Shown in pieces: positions 38,968 to 47,159 of a DNA stretch of 64,000 bases (its first letter is position 1; each line of letters begins with the position of its first letter). Below the pieces are notes generated by a model that worked only from the letters and a program-made list of their open reading frames with translations, was not told where the DNA came from and made no database searches. A program made the position numbers and the translations under genes. The DNA is from Pararhodobacter sp. SW119 (lineage in GTDB: Bacteria; Pseudomonadota; Alphaproteobacteria; Rhodobacterales; Rhodobacteraceae), in contig NZ_JADDJF010000002.1 of the NCBI RefSeq assembly GCF_017811755.1, positions 62,001 through 126,000 of the forward strand, given 5' to 3'.

Positions 38968-39348
38968 TCAGCCGGGAAAGCGCGCCTCGCAGGCGGCGAT
39001 CTCCAGCCGCGCGCGTTCGCGCAACTCGGCCTCGCGGGCCTGCAACTGGCGCAACTTGCGCCGTTCCGCCAGCACGTCAATGGCGACGGGCCGGTCGCGC
39101 ACCTCGGTCTCGGTCCGGGTGCAGATGCCCAGCGGGTTCGCGGGCGTCAGGCAGAGGCTGACGCCGGTGCGCACGGTCGGTTCGGCCTGGGTGGCGAAAC
39201 CGCGCGCGATGTTGCGCTCGGTCTCGACGATCAGTTCCTCGACGATGCGCACGTCCTCCAGCGCGTCCTCGACGCAGTCGCCGCGCCGGTCGGCGCAGGC
39301 GGCAAGCAGGGCAAGTGCCGGCAGGGCAAGAAGAAGTGGCGCGCGCAT
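38968..39348 (-). CDS. Small lipoprotein with charged helical C-terminus
   Basis: A 126-residue protein that I do not recognise as a named family. The N-terminus MRAPLLLALPALALLAAC is a lipoprotein signal with lipobox LLAAC, so Cys18 would be lipidated. The mature part has four further cysteines (DCVEDAL, SLCLTPA, ICTRTE, AACEARF), enough for two disulfides, and an Arg/Glu/Leu-rich helix near residues 85-120. ATG 39348 was chosen because it begins the signal; an in-frame ATG at 39408 does not. Membrane-attached periplasmic protein, function unknown. Confidence 0.7.
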   Translation of the reverse strand: MRAPLLLALPALALLAACADRRGDCVEDALEDVRIVEELIVETERNIARGFATQAEPTVRTGVSLCLTPANPLGICTRTETEVRDRPVAIDVLAERRKLRQLQAREAELRERARLEIAACEARFPG

Positions 39349-39484
39349 GGGTCGGGTCCTGGACGAATCGGGCGCAACATAGCCGTTTTTCCGCCCCCCG
39401 CAATTCACACTCGCGAAGGGCCGGGATGGACCCCTGCAGCGGTGCAGGAATACGTCAGGTCACGCACCTCGATGGCCGCGCCGC

Positions 39485-41008
39485 TCAGCGCCCGCGGAAC
39501 AACCCGCCCAGCACGCCCCGCATCACCGCCTGCCCGGACCGCGACCCAAGCTGGCGGGCGAAGGACTTGGCAAAAGCCTCGACCGGGGTTTCGCGGCCGC
39601 GCGCGGGCGCGGTGGCGGGCTCGTAGCGCCTTGCATGGGCGAATTCGCGCGCCTTCTCGGTCTCGGCCTGCGCCAGCGCGGCCTCGGCGGACTTCGCGGC
39701 CTCTTCGGCGCGGCGGGCGAGGCGTTCATGCGCGGAATCGCTGTCGATCACCGTGTCGTACTTGCCCACGAAGGGCGAGGCCGCGATCAGCTGCGCCCGC
39801 ACCCCCGGCTCGACCGGCCCGATCAACGAGGCCGGCGGCCGGATCAGCGTGCGCTCGACCACGCCCGGCACGCCCTTGCCATCCAGAAGCGAGGTCACCG
39901 CCTCGCCGGTGCCGACCTCGCGGATGGCGGTTTCGACGTCGAAGCGCGGATTGGCGCGGTAGGTCTGCGCCGCCCGCCGAAGCGCCTGCTGGTCGCGCGC
40001 GGTGAAGGCGCGCAGCGCGTGCTGCACCCGGTTGCCCAGTTGCGCCAGGATCGCATCGGGCACGTCGTCGGGGTTCTGGGTGACGAACCAGACGCCCACG
40101 CCCTTCGACCGGATCAGCCGCGCGACGCGCTCGACCTTCTCGACCAGGGCGCGGGGCGCACCGGAGAACAGCAGATGCGCCTCGTCGAAGAAGAAGACCA
40201 GCTTCGGCTTCTCGGGGTTGCCGACCTCGGGCAGTTCCTCGAAGAGTTGCGACAGCAGCCACAGCAGGAAGGTCGCGTAAAGCCGCGGCGTCTGCATCAG
40301 CTTCGCCGCCTGCAGGATTTTCACGCGCCCGCGCCCGTCGGCATCCACCGCCATCAGGTCCGCGATCTCCAGCGCCGGCTCGCCCAGGAAATGGGCCGCG
40401 CCCTGCCCTTCCAGCACCAGCAGCCGCCGCTGGATCGCCCCGATCGACGCCGCCGACACATTGCCGTAGCGCAGCGTCAGCTCGCGCGCGTTCTCGCCCA
40501 GGAAGACCAGCATCGACTGCAGATCCTTCAGGTCCAGCAGCGGCAGCCCCTCCTCGTCGGCGATGCGGAAGGCGATGTTCAGCACCCCTTCCTGCGCCTC
40601 GGTCAGTTCCAGCACGCGGGCCAGCATCAGCGGCCCCATCTCGGCCACGGTGGTGCGCACCGGGTGCCCCTCGGTCCCGAAAAGATCCCAGAAGGTCACC
40701 GGGCAGCCGCGATAGCCGATCTCGTCCAGACCGATGGTCGCGGCGCGCTTCACGAACGCCTCGTGCAGCTTGCCCTCGCCCCGGCCGGGCAGCGCCATGC
40801 CGCCCAGATCGCCCTTCACGTCCGACAGGAAGACCGGCACGCCGGCGGCCGAAAACCCCTCGGCCAGGACCTGCATGGTGACGGTCTTGCCGGTGCCGGT
40901 GGCGCCGGCGACCAACCCGTGGCGATTGGCCATGCGCAGAAGCACCTCCTGCGGCACGCCATATCCGTCGCCGCCGCCACCCAGAAAGATGCTTTCCGCC
41001 GCTGTCAT
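39485..41008 (-). CDS. HerA/DUF853-family ATPase (YjgR-like)
   Basis: A 507-residue RecA-like ATPase of the HerA/VirD4 superfamily, DUF853 branch (E. coli YjgR). Walker A GATGTGKT is at residues 35-42 and Walker B KLVFFFDEAHLLF near 230. The sensor-type VWFVTQNPDDVPDAILAQLG and arginine-rich NRVQHALRAFTARDQ near 270-300 are also present. The C-terminal 100 residues are Ala/Glu/Arg-rich and helical. Family members are predicted DNA-handling motors but function is not established. No NurA nuclease or other HerA partner is adjacent. ATG 41008 begins the family's MTAAESIFLGGG N-terminus. Confidence 0.88.
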   Translation of the reverse strand: MTAAESIFLGGGGDGYGVPQEVLLRMANRHGLVAGATGTGKTVTMQVLAEGFSAAGVPVFLSDVKGDLGGMALPGRGEGKLHEAFVKRAATIGLDEIGYRGCPVTFWDLFGTEGHPVRTTVAEMGPLMLARVLELTEAQEGVLNIAFRIADEEGLPLLDLKDLQSMLVFLGENARELTLRYGNVSAASIGAIQRRLLVLEGQGAAHFLGEPALEIADLMAVDADGRGRVKILQAAKLMQTPRLYATFLLWLLSQLFEELPEVGNPEKPKLVFFFDEAHLLFSGAPRALVEKVERVARLIRSKGVGVWFVTQNPDDVPDAILAQLGNRVQHALRAFTARDQQALRRAAQTYRANPRFDVETAIREVGTGEAVTSLLDGKGVPGVVERTLIRPPASLIGPVEPGVRAQLIAASPFVGKYDTVIDSDSAHERLARRAEEAAKSAEAALAQAETEKAREFAHARRYEPATAPARGRETPVEAFAKSFARQLGSRSGQAVMRGVLGGLFRGR

Positions 41009-41170
41009 CGCCTGTCCCCTCGCCCTGCGCAACGATGTCTAGCTGGTGGCGGCGCGCCTGCCTAGCCGCCTGATCGCGGCGCGGGCCGCGCGGGGCAACG
41101 TACGGAGGGGAAACCCGCGGGCAACCGGGTCCGGGCATCCTGCGCCAAAACCGATGACACGAGGATGATC

Positions 41171-41845
41171 ATGACCCAATCCCCCCGCGCCTATGCGCAT
41201 GCAAGCGACGTTCCGGTGACCACCTGGCGCTGGCCCAACTTCACCCCCGAGGAACTGGCCTGCCGCGGCACCGGGGAACTGGTGATCGACCCGCGCGCGC
41301 TGGACATGCTGCAATCGCTGCGCAACCGTCTGGGCAAGCCGCTGATCGTCACCTCGGCCTATCGCAGCCCGCGACACAACGCCCGCGTCGGCGGCGCGGC
41401 GCGGTCCCGCCACCTCGACGGCATCGCCTTCGACATCCGCATGGACAACCACGACCCCGAGGCCTTCGTGGCGCAGGCGCGCGCTGTGGGCTTCCACGGA
41501 ATCGGGACCTATCCGCGGCAGGGGTTCGTCCATATCGACGCCCGCCCCGCGTCCGAGGCCGCGGCCTGGGGCGATCGCTTCCCGAAACGCGCCACCGCCT
41601 TCGCGCCCGAGGCCCCGCCGCCGCGCCCGACCCTGGCGGGCAGCCGGACGCTGGCCGGCGCGGGCGCGGCGGGCGTGGCGGTAATGGCCGGCGGCGCGGC
41701 CGACCTGGCGGAGGAGGCGCAGGTGGCGCTGCCCTGGCTCGCGCAGCTCGATACCGCGCGCTGGGTGCTGCTGGCCGTGGCGCTGGCGGGTCTGGCGCTG
41801 GTCGTCCGCGCCCGGATCAGCGACTGGAAACGCGGCCTGCGCTGA
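41171..41845 (+). CDS. M15-type D,D-peptidase-like protein with C-terminal membrane anchor
   Basis: A 224-residue protein with an N-terminal peptidase M15A domain (about residues 15-130). The zinc pattern is visible: SAYRSPRHNARVGGAARSRH, then HLDGIAFDI (His and Asp ligands), and GFVHIDARP (second His). Such domains cleave D-Ala peptide bonds in peptidoglycan and also occur as phage or gene-transfer-agent lysins. There is no signal peptide; instead an Ala/Gly segment near 155-170 and a hydrophobic segment near 190-213 (WVLLAVALAGLALVV) suggest a C-terminal anchor with a basic tail (RISDWKRGLR). ATG 41171 has GAGG six bases upstream; ATG 41165 directly abuts it. Confidence 0.82.
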   Translation: MTQSPRAYAHASDVPVTTWRWPNFTPEELACRGTGELVIDPRALDMLQSLRNRLGKPLIVTSAYRSPRHNARVGGAARSRHLDGIAFDIRMDNHDPEAFVAQARAVGFHGIGTYPRQGFVHIDARPASEAAAWGDRFPKRATAFAPEAPPPRPTLAGSRTLAGAGAAGVAVMAGGAADLAEEAQVALPWLAQLDTARWVLLAVALAGLALVVRARISDWKRGLR

Positions 41846-41871
41846 GTGCTCCAGACCGCCAACGGCCATCA

Positions 41872-41895
41872 ACGCGCCCCCCCTCCGGGGCGCGT
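41872..41895 (+). terminator. Hairpin terminator after the M15 peptidase gene
   Basis: Perfect 9-bp stem ACGCGCCCC / GGGGCGCGT with loop CCCTCC, followed by a mixed CTTGCGTT rather than a clean T run. 26 bp after the stop codon. Confidence 0.65.
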
Positions 41896-42024
41896 CTTGC
41901 GTTGGGGAAGGACCGCACCCCGCCGAGCAAAGCTTTCCTCGCGGTTAACGCCGGAACCTTTTCCATTATAGATCAATGTCGTGAAGCCTTGTGCGCCAGC
42001 GCACGCCGGCCCGCACCCCCCGGC

Positions 42025-42495
42025 TCAGACCAGCCTCTGCAGGTCCACCGCGCGGTTCTCCAGGATCGCCTCCATCGAGAAGAGGCCGGTCACGGTGTCA
42101 AACTCGAACCCGGTGATCAGGCGCTGGTAGAAGCGGTCATAGCCCGCCATCCCGCGCGTCGCGACCTTCAGCATGTAGTCCCAGTCGCCGCCGATCCGGT
42201 GGCAGTCGATCGCCTCGGGCAGGCTGGCGACGTGGCGGGCAAAGCGCTCGGCCCAGTCACGCGAATGGTTGCGCGTGCGGATCATCACGAAGACCGTCAG
42301 GTCCAGCCCCAGCGCCGACAGGTCCACGAGCGTGCGCGTCCCCTGCACGTACCCAGCCCCCTGAAGCCGCTGCAGCCGCCGCCAGCAGGCGTTCTGCGAC
42401 AGGCCCACGCGCTCGGCCAGTTCGCGCTGCGACAGGTTCGCGTCGCGCTGCAGCACATCGAGGATACGGATATCGATTTCATCGATCTTGCTCAT
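42025..42495 (-). CDS. Lrp/AsnC-family transcriptional regulator
   Basis: A regulator of about 156 residues. The N-terminal helix-turn-helix is KIDEIDIRILDVLQRDANLS followed by QRELAERVGLSQNACWRRL, and the C-terminal RAM effector domain covers about residues 65-150 (GGDWDYMLKVATRGMAGYDRF, LITGFEFDTVTGLFSMEAI). These proteins form octamers that sense amino acids. It is transcribed divergently from a class V aminotransferase gene across about 116 bp, so that gene is its likely target. Start choices are ATG 42495, ATG 42507 and GTG 42516; none has a strong ribosome binding site. Confidence 0.9.
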   Translation of the reverse strand: MSKIDEIDIRILDVLQRDANLSQRELAERVGLSQNACWRRLQRLQGAGYVQGTRTLVDLSALGLDLTVFVMIRTRNHSRDWAERFARHVASLPEAIDCHRIGGDWDYMLKVATRGMAGYDRFYQRLITGFEFDTVTGLFSMEAILENRAVDLQRLV

Positions 42496-42611
42496 TTTGC
42501 CGATCATATGACCCACAGTTTCGCATAAATGGCAAGAACTTTGGGACGTTTGCGTCGGGATTCCGGGCTATCCTGATCGCATCCAATTCCTGACCAGCCA
42601 CGGACCGACCG

Positions 42612-44090
42612 ATGCGCGACACGACCCACGACATCGACCCCGCCGACCCCTTCGCCGCCTTCCACGCAGCGCTCGCGGCGGGTGGCGATTCGGTCGACAC
42701 CCTGCGCGCCGGGCTGATCGGCGACGGCCTGCGCATCGACGGCCCCTTCGGCCCGCAGCCGCTGGTCTATGCCGACTACACCGCCTCGGGCCGCGCGCTG
42801 ATGCCGGTCGAGCGCTTCATGCTGGAAGAGGTGCTGCCCTACTACGCCAACAGCCATACCGAGGCGTCGTTCTGCGGCGCCTTCATGACCCGCCTGCGCC
42901 GCGCCGCGCGGCAGGTCGTGGCGCATGGCTGCGGCGCCGGGCCGGACCATGCCGTCGTCTTCTGCGGCGCCGGCGCCACGGCGGGGGTCAACCGGCTCGT
43001 GCACCTGCTGGGCGCGGGTCCGGGCACGCGCGTGCTGCTCGGCCCCTACGAGCATCACTCGAACATCCTCCCCTGGCGCGACAGCGGCGCCGAGGTGATC
43101 GAGATCGTTGAAGGCCCCGAAGGCGGCCCCGACCCCGAGCATTTAGCCGCGGCCCTCGCCGACAGCCGCGGCGCGGCGCGGGTGATCTGCGCGTTCTCGG
43201 CGGCCTCCAACATCACCGGCATCCTGGCCGACGTCCCGGCGCTGACCCGTCAGGTCAAGGCCGCGGGCGCCTGCATGGTCTGGGACTATGCCGGCGGCGC
43301 CCCCTATCTGCCCATCGCCATGACCCCCGCGCCCGATGCCGCCATCGACGCCCTCGTGCTCTCGCCGCACAAGTTCCCGGGCGGACCCGGCGCCTCGGGG
43401 GTGATGGTACTGCGCCGCGAAGCCGTGCGCACCGACGCGCCGTCCTGGACCGGCGGCGGCACCGTGCGCTTCGTGTCGTCCGACGCGCACGACTACACCG
43501 ACAGCCTCGAGGCGCGCGAGGAAGCCGGCACGCCGAACGGCCCCGCCGACATCCGCGCGGCGCTGGCCTTTCTGGTCAAGGCCGCCATCGGGCAGACGCG
43601 GATGGACCGCCGCCATGCCGAGCTTTGCGCGCGCATCGAAACCGCCTGGCGCGACCATCCGCGCCTCCAGCTTCTGGGCGCGCCGGGGCTGGCGGGGCTG
43701 CCCATCGCCTCGTTCCGGCTGCGCGACGGGCGCGGCGGGCATGTCCACCAGCAGCTTGTGACGCGCCTGCTCAGCGACCGCTTCGGCATCCAGGCGCGCG
43801 GCGGATGCGCCTGCGCCGGCCCCTATGTCCACCGCCTGCTGGACATCGACGCCGCGCAATCCGCCCGCCTGCGCGCCGCGATACTCAACGGGGACGAGGT
43901 CGCCAAGCCCGGCTTCACCCGGCTCAACCTCAGCGTCCTGATGACGGATGAAAAGGTCGACTACATCCTGCAGGCCGTCCGCACGCTGGCCGACACCGCC
44001 CCCGACCTCGCCAAGGGTTACACCTGCGACCCCGCGCGCGCGATCTTCACCCCGCGCCCCGACCGAAGCGCCAGCCGCCCCGACGCCTGA
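42612..44090 (+). CDS. Class V aminotransferase / cysteine-desulfurase-like PLP enzyme
   Basis: A 492-residue PLP-dependent enzyme, longer than SufS/CsdA (about 410). PLP Lys is in LSPHKFPGGPGASG near residue 257; the phosphate-cup and cofactor Asp region is MVWDYAGGAPYLPI near 220-233. A Cys-rich loop RGGCACAGPY near residues 396-405 occupies the position of the SufS catalytic cysteine loop. Known desulfurases carry one reactive Cys here; this protein has two in C-A-C. The extra C-terminal 60 residues are unassigned. It could be a cysteine desulfurase/lyase or another amino-acid PLP enzyme. Expression is probably under the divergent AsnC regulator. Confidence 0.8.
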   Translation: MRDTTHDIDPADPFAAFHAALAAGGDSVDTLRAGLIGDGLRIDGPFGPQPLVYADYTASGRALMPVERFMLEEVLPYYANSHTEASFCGAFMTRLRRAARQVVAHGCGAGPDHAVVFCGAGATAGVNRLVHLLGAGPGTRVLLGPYEHHSNILPWRDSGAEVIEIVEGPEGGPDPEHLAAALADSRGAARVICAFSAASNITGILADVPALTRQVKAAGACMVWDYAGGAPYLPIAMTPAPDAAIDALVLSPHKFPGGPGASGVMVLRREAVRTDAPSWTGGGTVRFVSSDAHDYTDSLEAREEAGTPNGPADIRAALAFLVKAAIGQTRMDRRHAELCARIETAWRDHPRLQLLGAPGLAGLPIASFRLRDGRGGHVHQQLVTRLLSDRFGIQARGGCACAGPYVHRLLDIDAAQSARLRAAILNGDEVAKPGFTRLNLSVLMTDEKVDYILQAVRTLADTAPDLAKGYTCDPARAIFTPRPDRSASRPDA

Positions 44091-44100
44091 AGCCCCCGAC

Positions 44101-44832
44101 TCAGGCGTCCTGCGGCGCCGGGTCGAAGACGAACCCGTCGTCGTAGCGCGCGCGCATGAAATTCAGGAACCCGTCGTGGAACTGCAGCGTGTGCTTGTGC
44201 GCCAGCCGGTCGGCCTCCTCGACGTCGCGGGCGCGGATCGCGTCGATCATGTCGTAATGGTCGCTGTGCAGGATGCCGTCGGTCTCCGACGATTGCAGGT
44301 AGTCGAAATGCAGGTGCAGGATGCGCCGCCCCTCGTCCAGCAACTGCCCGTAGCTGCGCGCCAGGTAGCGGTTGCGGCCGGCCTCGGCGATCGACATGTG
44401 GTAGTCGCGGTTGGTCGCCGACATCTCCAGGTAGTCGTTCACCCGGCAGGCCGCGTCGAACGCCTCGGCCAGCGCCCGCATCCGGTCCAACTCGTCCTCG
44501 GATCGGTTGCGCGCGGCCAGCCGGGCGTTGATCCGCTGCAGGAAATCCAGCGCCTCGACATAGCGCGGAAACTCCGCCAGGTCGATCGGCGCCACCAGCG
44601 TGGAGCGGTTCGCCAGCATCTCCACCAGCCCGTCGGCCGACAGCCGCACCAGCGCCTCGCGCACGGGCGAGCGCGACATGCCGAAGCGGTGCGCCAGCAG
44701 CGTCTCGTCCAGCGGCTTGCCCGGCGCCAGCGACAGCGTCAGGATCTCGTGCTTCAGCGCCTCGTAGACATAGCGCGCGCCGGTGCCGCGCGATTGCCGG
44801 GGGCCCGCCGGTTCGTCCTGCTCCATGTGCAT
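44101..44832 (-). CDS. GntR/FCD-family regulator, divergent from the hydroxyproline-type operon
   Basis: A 243-residue FadR-subfamily repressor. The winged helix is at about residues 20-85 (YVYEALKHEILTLSLAPGKP, then RFGMSRSPVREALVRLSADG). The FCD effector domain follows with metal-site-type histidines (NRDYHMSI, HSDHYDMI, HKHTLQFHD). It lies back-to-back with the DapA-family gene that opens the catabolic operon; two FadR-type dyads sit in the 144-bp gap. Its effector is probably a pathway amino acid or imino acid. ATG 44832 is used; ATG 44826 is an alternative. It ends 11 bp from the convergent aminotransferase. Confidence 0.9.
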   Translation of the reverse strand: MHMEQDEPAGPRQSRGTGARYVYEALKHEILTLSLAPGKPLDETLLAHRFGMSRSPVREALVRLSADGLVEMLANRSTLVAPIDLAEFPRYVEALDFLQRINARLAARNRSEDELDRMRALAEAFDAACRVNDYLEMSATNRDYHMSIAEAGRNRYLARSYGQLLDEGRRILHLHFDYLQSSETDGILHSDHYDMIDAIRARDVEEADRLAHKHTLQFHDGFLNFMRARYDDGFVFDPAPQDA

Positions 44833-44908
44833 ACTCTTTCACCCCGCCGCAGATCCCGCGGCGCGTTTCATCCGCGTCCGGGTCCGAGTGTATTGACACG
44901 GCGGCAGG

Positions 44909-44918
44909 TTGTCGACAC
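44909..44918. promoter_or_regulatory. FadR-type operator dyad 1 at the hydroxyproline-type operon
   Basis: TTGTCGACAC fits the FadR-subfamily consensus TNGTNNACNA at all but the last base. It overlaps or lies just after a TTGACA at 44893-44898, suggesting repression of the + strand promoter. Confidence 0.6.
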
Positions 44919-44934
44919 AGTCTTTGCGCACACT

Positions 44935-44944
44935 TTGTCGACAA
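44935..44944. promoter_or_regulatory. FadR-type operator dyad 2 at the hydroxyproline-type operon
   Basis: TTGTCGACAA is a perfect 10-bp palindrome and a full match to TNGTNNACNA. It is centred 26 bp from dyad 1 and about 37 bp before the first structural gene. The same kind of site recurs at 58681-58701. Confidence 0.7.
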
Positions 44945-44976
44945 ACCCGCCCCGCCCCGCGAAAGGACCGTGAAGA

Positions 44977-45867
44977 ATGACCCAAGCCCCCCGACTTTCC
45001 GGCGTCATGCCCGCGCTCGTCACACCCTTCGGCGACGACGGCAAGATCGACTTCAAGGCGTTCGAGAAGCTCCTCGACCACCTGCGCGCCGCCGGCGTCA
45101 CCGGCTGGGTGCCCAACGGCTCCACCGGCGAATACTTCTCGCAATCGACCGAGGAACGCCGCGCCGTCCTGCAATTCGTCAAGGACCACGCCCAGCCCGG
45201 CGAGACGCTGATCGCCGGCACCAACGCCCCCGCCACGCGCGAGGTGATCGCGCAGACCCGCATGGCGCGCGACATCGGCTACGACACCGTCCTGCTGGCG
45301 CCCCCCTTCTACACGCGCCCGACGCCGGACGAACTGATCCACCACTACGAAACCGTCCTCGACGCCGTCGACGTGAACCTCGTCCTCTACAGCTATCCCG
45401 CCAAGGACGGCGCCGACATCGGGTTCGAGGTGCTGGACCATCTCGCCGACAACCCCCGCGTCATCGGCATCAAGGAAAGCTCGGGCGTGCTGCAGCGCGC
45501 CGTCGACATCGCCAGCCGCTACGACGGCCGCATCCAGCTGGTCAGCGGTTCGGACGACATCGCGCTCGACTTCATGTTCTGGGGCGCCGAGTCGTGGATC
45601 TGCGGGCCGGCAAACTGCATGGCGAAAGCCTGCTGCGACCTCGACCGCACCTGGAAAGCCGGCGAAACCGACCGCGCGCGCGAGATGATGAAGACCCTCT
45701 ACCGCGCGATGAACAGCCTCGAATCGGGCAAGTTCGTCCAAAAGATCAAGTATGGCTGCGAATTGCAGGGCCTGCCGGTCGGTGCCGCGCGCGCCCCCCT
45801 CGGCCCGCTCAGCGACGCCGAAAAGGCCGAATTCCGCGCGGCGATGGAGCCGATCCTGAACTGGTAG
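44977..45867 (+). CDS. DapA-family lyase, candidate 1-pyrroline-4-hydroxy-2-carboxylate deaminase
   Basis: A 296-residue TIM-barrel class I aldolase-type enzyme. The Schiff-base Lys166 is in GIKESSG and the general-base Tyr138 in LYSYP; NGSTGEY takes the place of the GTTGE motif. In 4-hydroxyproline catabolism this family removes ammonia and water from 1-pyrroline-4-hydroxy-2-carboxylate to give 2-oxoglutarate semialdehyde. The tail KFVQKIKYGCELQGLPVG resembles that subgroup from memory. Neighbours (oxidase, aldehyde dehydrogenase, racemase family) support the role. First gene of the operon; AAAGGA precedes ATG 44977. Confidence 0.78.
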   Translation: MTQAPRLSGVMPALVTPFGDDGKIDFKAFEKLLDHLRAAGVTGWVPNGSTGEYFSQSTEERRAVLQFVKDHAQPGETLIAGTNAPATREVIAQTRMARDIGYDTVLLAPPFYTRPTPDELIHHYETVLDAVDVNLVLYSYPAKDGADIGFEVLDHLADNPRVIGIKESSGVLQRAVDIASRYDGRIQLVSGSDDIALDFMFWGAESWICGPANCMAKACCDLDRTWKAGETDRAREMMKTLYRAMNSLESGKFVQKIKYGCELQGLPVGAARAPLGPLSDAEKAEFRAAMEPILNW

Positions 45868-45890
45868 GCCGCTAAAGCCGGGGGGCCGAG

Positions 45891-47129
45891 TTGAGCCAGC
45901 ACATCCTTGTCGTCGGCGCCGGCGTCATCGGCGCGGCCATCGCCCATGACCTGCAGCGCCGCGGCCGCCGCGTCACGCTGATCGACCGCGACGCGCCGGG
46001 GATGGGGGCGTCGTTCGGCAACATGGCCTCGATCGCGGTGACCGAGTTCGTGCCGGTCTCGCGCCCCGCCGTCTTGCGCCAGATCCCCAGCTGGCTCTTC
46101 AACCCTGACGGCCCGGTCGCCGTGCGGCCCGGCTACCTGCCGCGCCTCTTCCCGTGGTTCGCGCGCTTCGTCATGGCCGCCCGCCCCGCCCGCGCCCGCG
46201 CGATCGAGGCCGCAGGCGCCGCCCTCTGCGCCCCCGCGCTGCGCGACACGCAGGCGCTGCTGGCCGATCTGGGCGCCGCGGACCTGCTGAACGACACCGG
46301 CTGCCTCGCGCTCTACGCCGGCGACGCCGAATTCGCCAGCGACCGCGACCATGTCGCCGCACTCGACCGCTTCGGCGTCGACTACCAGCCTCTCGACCGC
46401 GCTGCGCTTACCGCTTTGGAGCCGGAACTGGCGCCGCTGATCACCCGCGCGCTCCTCTTCCCCGACAACCGCTCGCTGCGCGACCCGCACCGCTACGTCA
46501 CGGCGCTGGTCGACCGCTTCCAGGCCCTCGGCGGCACCCTCCGCCGGGCCGAGGTGACGGGCGTCGACCGCAGCGACCGCGTCACCGGCCTCCGCCTGTC
46601 GGACGGCGAAACGCTCTCCGGCGATGCCGTCGTCCTCTGCGCCGGGGCGCATACCGCCCGGCTGGCGCGCGATCTGCGCGAACCCATCCCGCTGGAGACC
46701 GAACGCGGCTACCACACGCAGATCATGGCCCCCGGCATCAAGCTGCGGCACGCGCTGATCTGGCCCGCGCGCGCCTTCATGGTCACGCCCACCGCCGGCG
46801 GCATCCGCGTCGGCGGCACGGTCGAGATGGCGGGACTGGACGCCCCGCCCGACTGGAACCGCGCGCGCCTGACCGTCCGCCACGCCCGCGCCGCCCTGCC
46901 AGGCCTGCAGGTGCAGCAGACAAGCGAATGGATGGGCCACCGCCCCGCTCTGCCCGACACCGTGCCGATCCTCTCGCCCTCGGCGCGCACGCGCGGGCTC
47001 TTCTACGCCACCGGCCACGGCCATCTGGGCGTGACGCAGGCCGCCACCACCGCCCGGCTGATGGGCCAGCTGATCGACGGGGCGACGCCGGACCTTGACC
47101 TTCGGCCCTATCGCGTCGACCGTTTCTGA
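45891..47129 (+). CDS. FAD-dependent D-amino acid oxidase/dehydrogenase, candidate D-hydroxyproline oxidase
   Basis: A 412-residue DAO-family flavoprotein. The FAD dinucleotide motif VVGAGVIGAAIAHDLQRRG is at residues 6-24, followed by GASFGNMASI, the substrate-strand GRLEPxxE-like ALEPELAPL, and the C-terminal GLFYATGHGHLGVTQA FAD loop. In the 4-hydroxyproline route the D-epimer is oxidised to 1-pyrroline-4-hydroxy-2-carboxylate by such an enzyme, feeding the DapA-family enzyme encoded just upstream. The start is TTG 45891, 23 bp after the previous stop, with GGGGGG upstream; no ATG precedes the FAD motif. Membrane association is possible but not predicted. Confidence 0.85.
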   Translation: MSQHILVVGAGVIGAAIAHDLQRRGRRVTLIDRDAPGMGASFGNMASIAVTEFVPVSRPAVLRQIPSWLFNPDGPVAVRPGYLPRLFPWFARFVMAARPARARAIEAAGAALCAPALRDTQALLADLGAADLLNDTGCLALYAGDAEFASDRDHVAALDRFGVDYQPLDRAALTALEPELAPLITRALLFPDNRSLRDPHRYVTALVDRFQALGGTLRRAEVTGVDRSDRVTGLRLSDGETLSGDAVVLCAGAHTARLARDLREPIPLETERGYHTQIMAPGIKLRHALIWPARAFMVTPTAGGIRVGGTVEMAGLDAPPDWNRARLTVRHARAALPGLQVQQTSEWMGHRPALPDTVPILSPSARTRGLFYATGHGHLGVTQAATTARLMGQLIDGATPDLDLRPYRVDRF

Positions 47130-47159
47130 CCACGACCGACACAAACCAGAGAGGACAGG

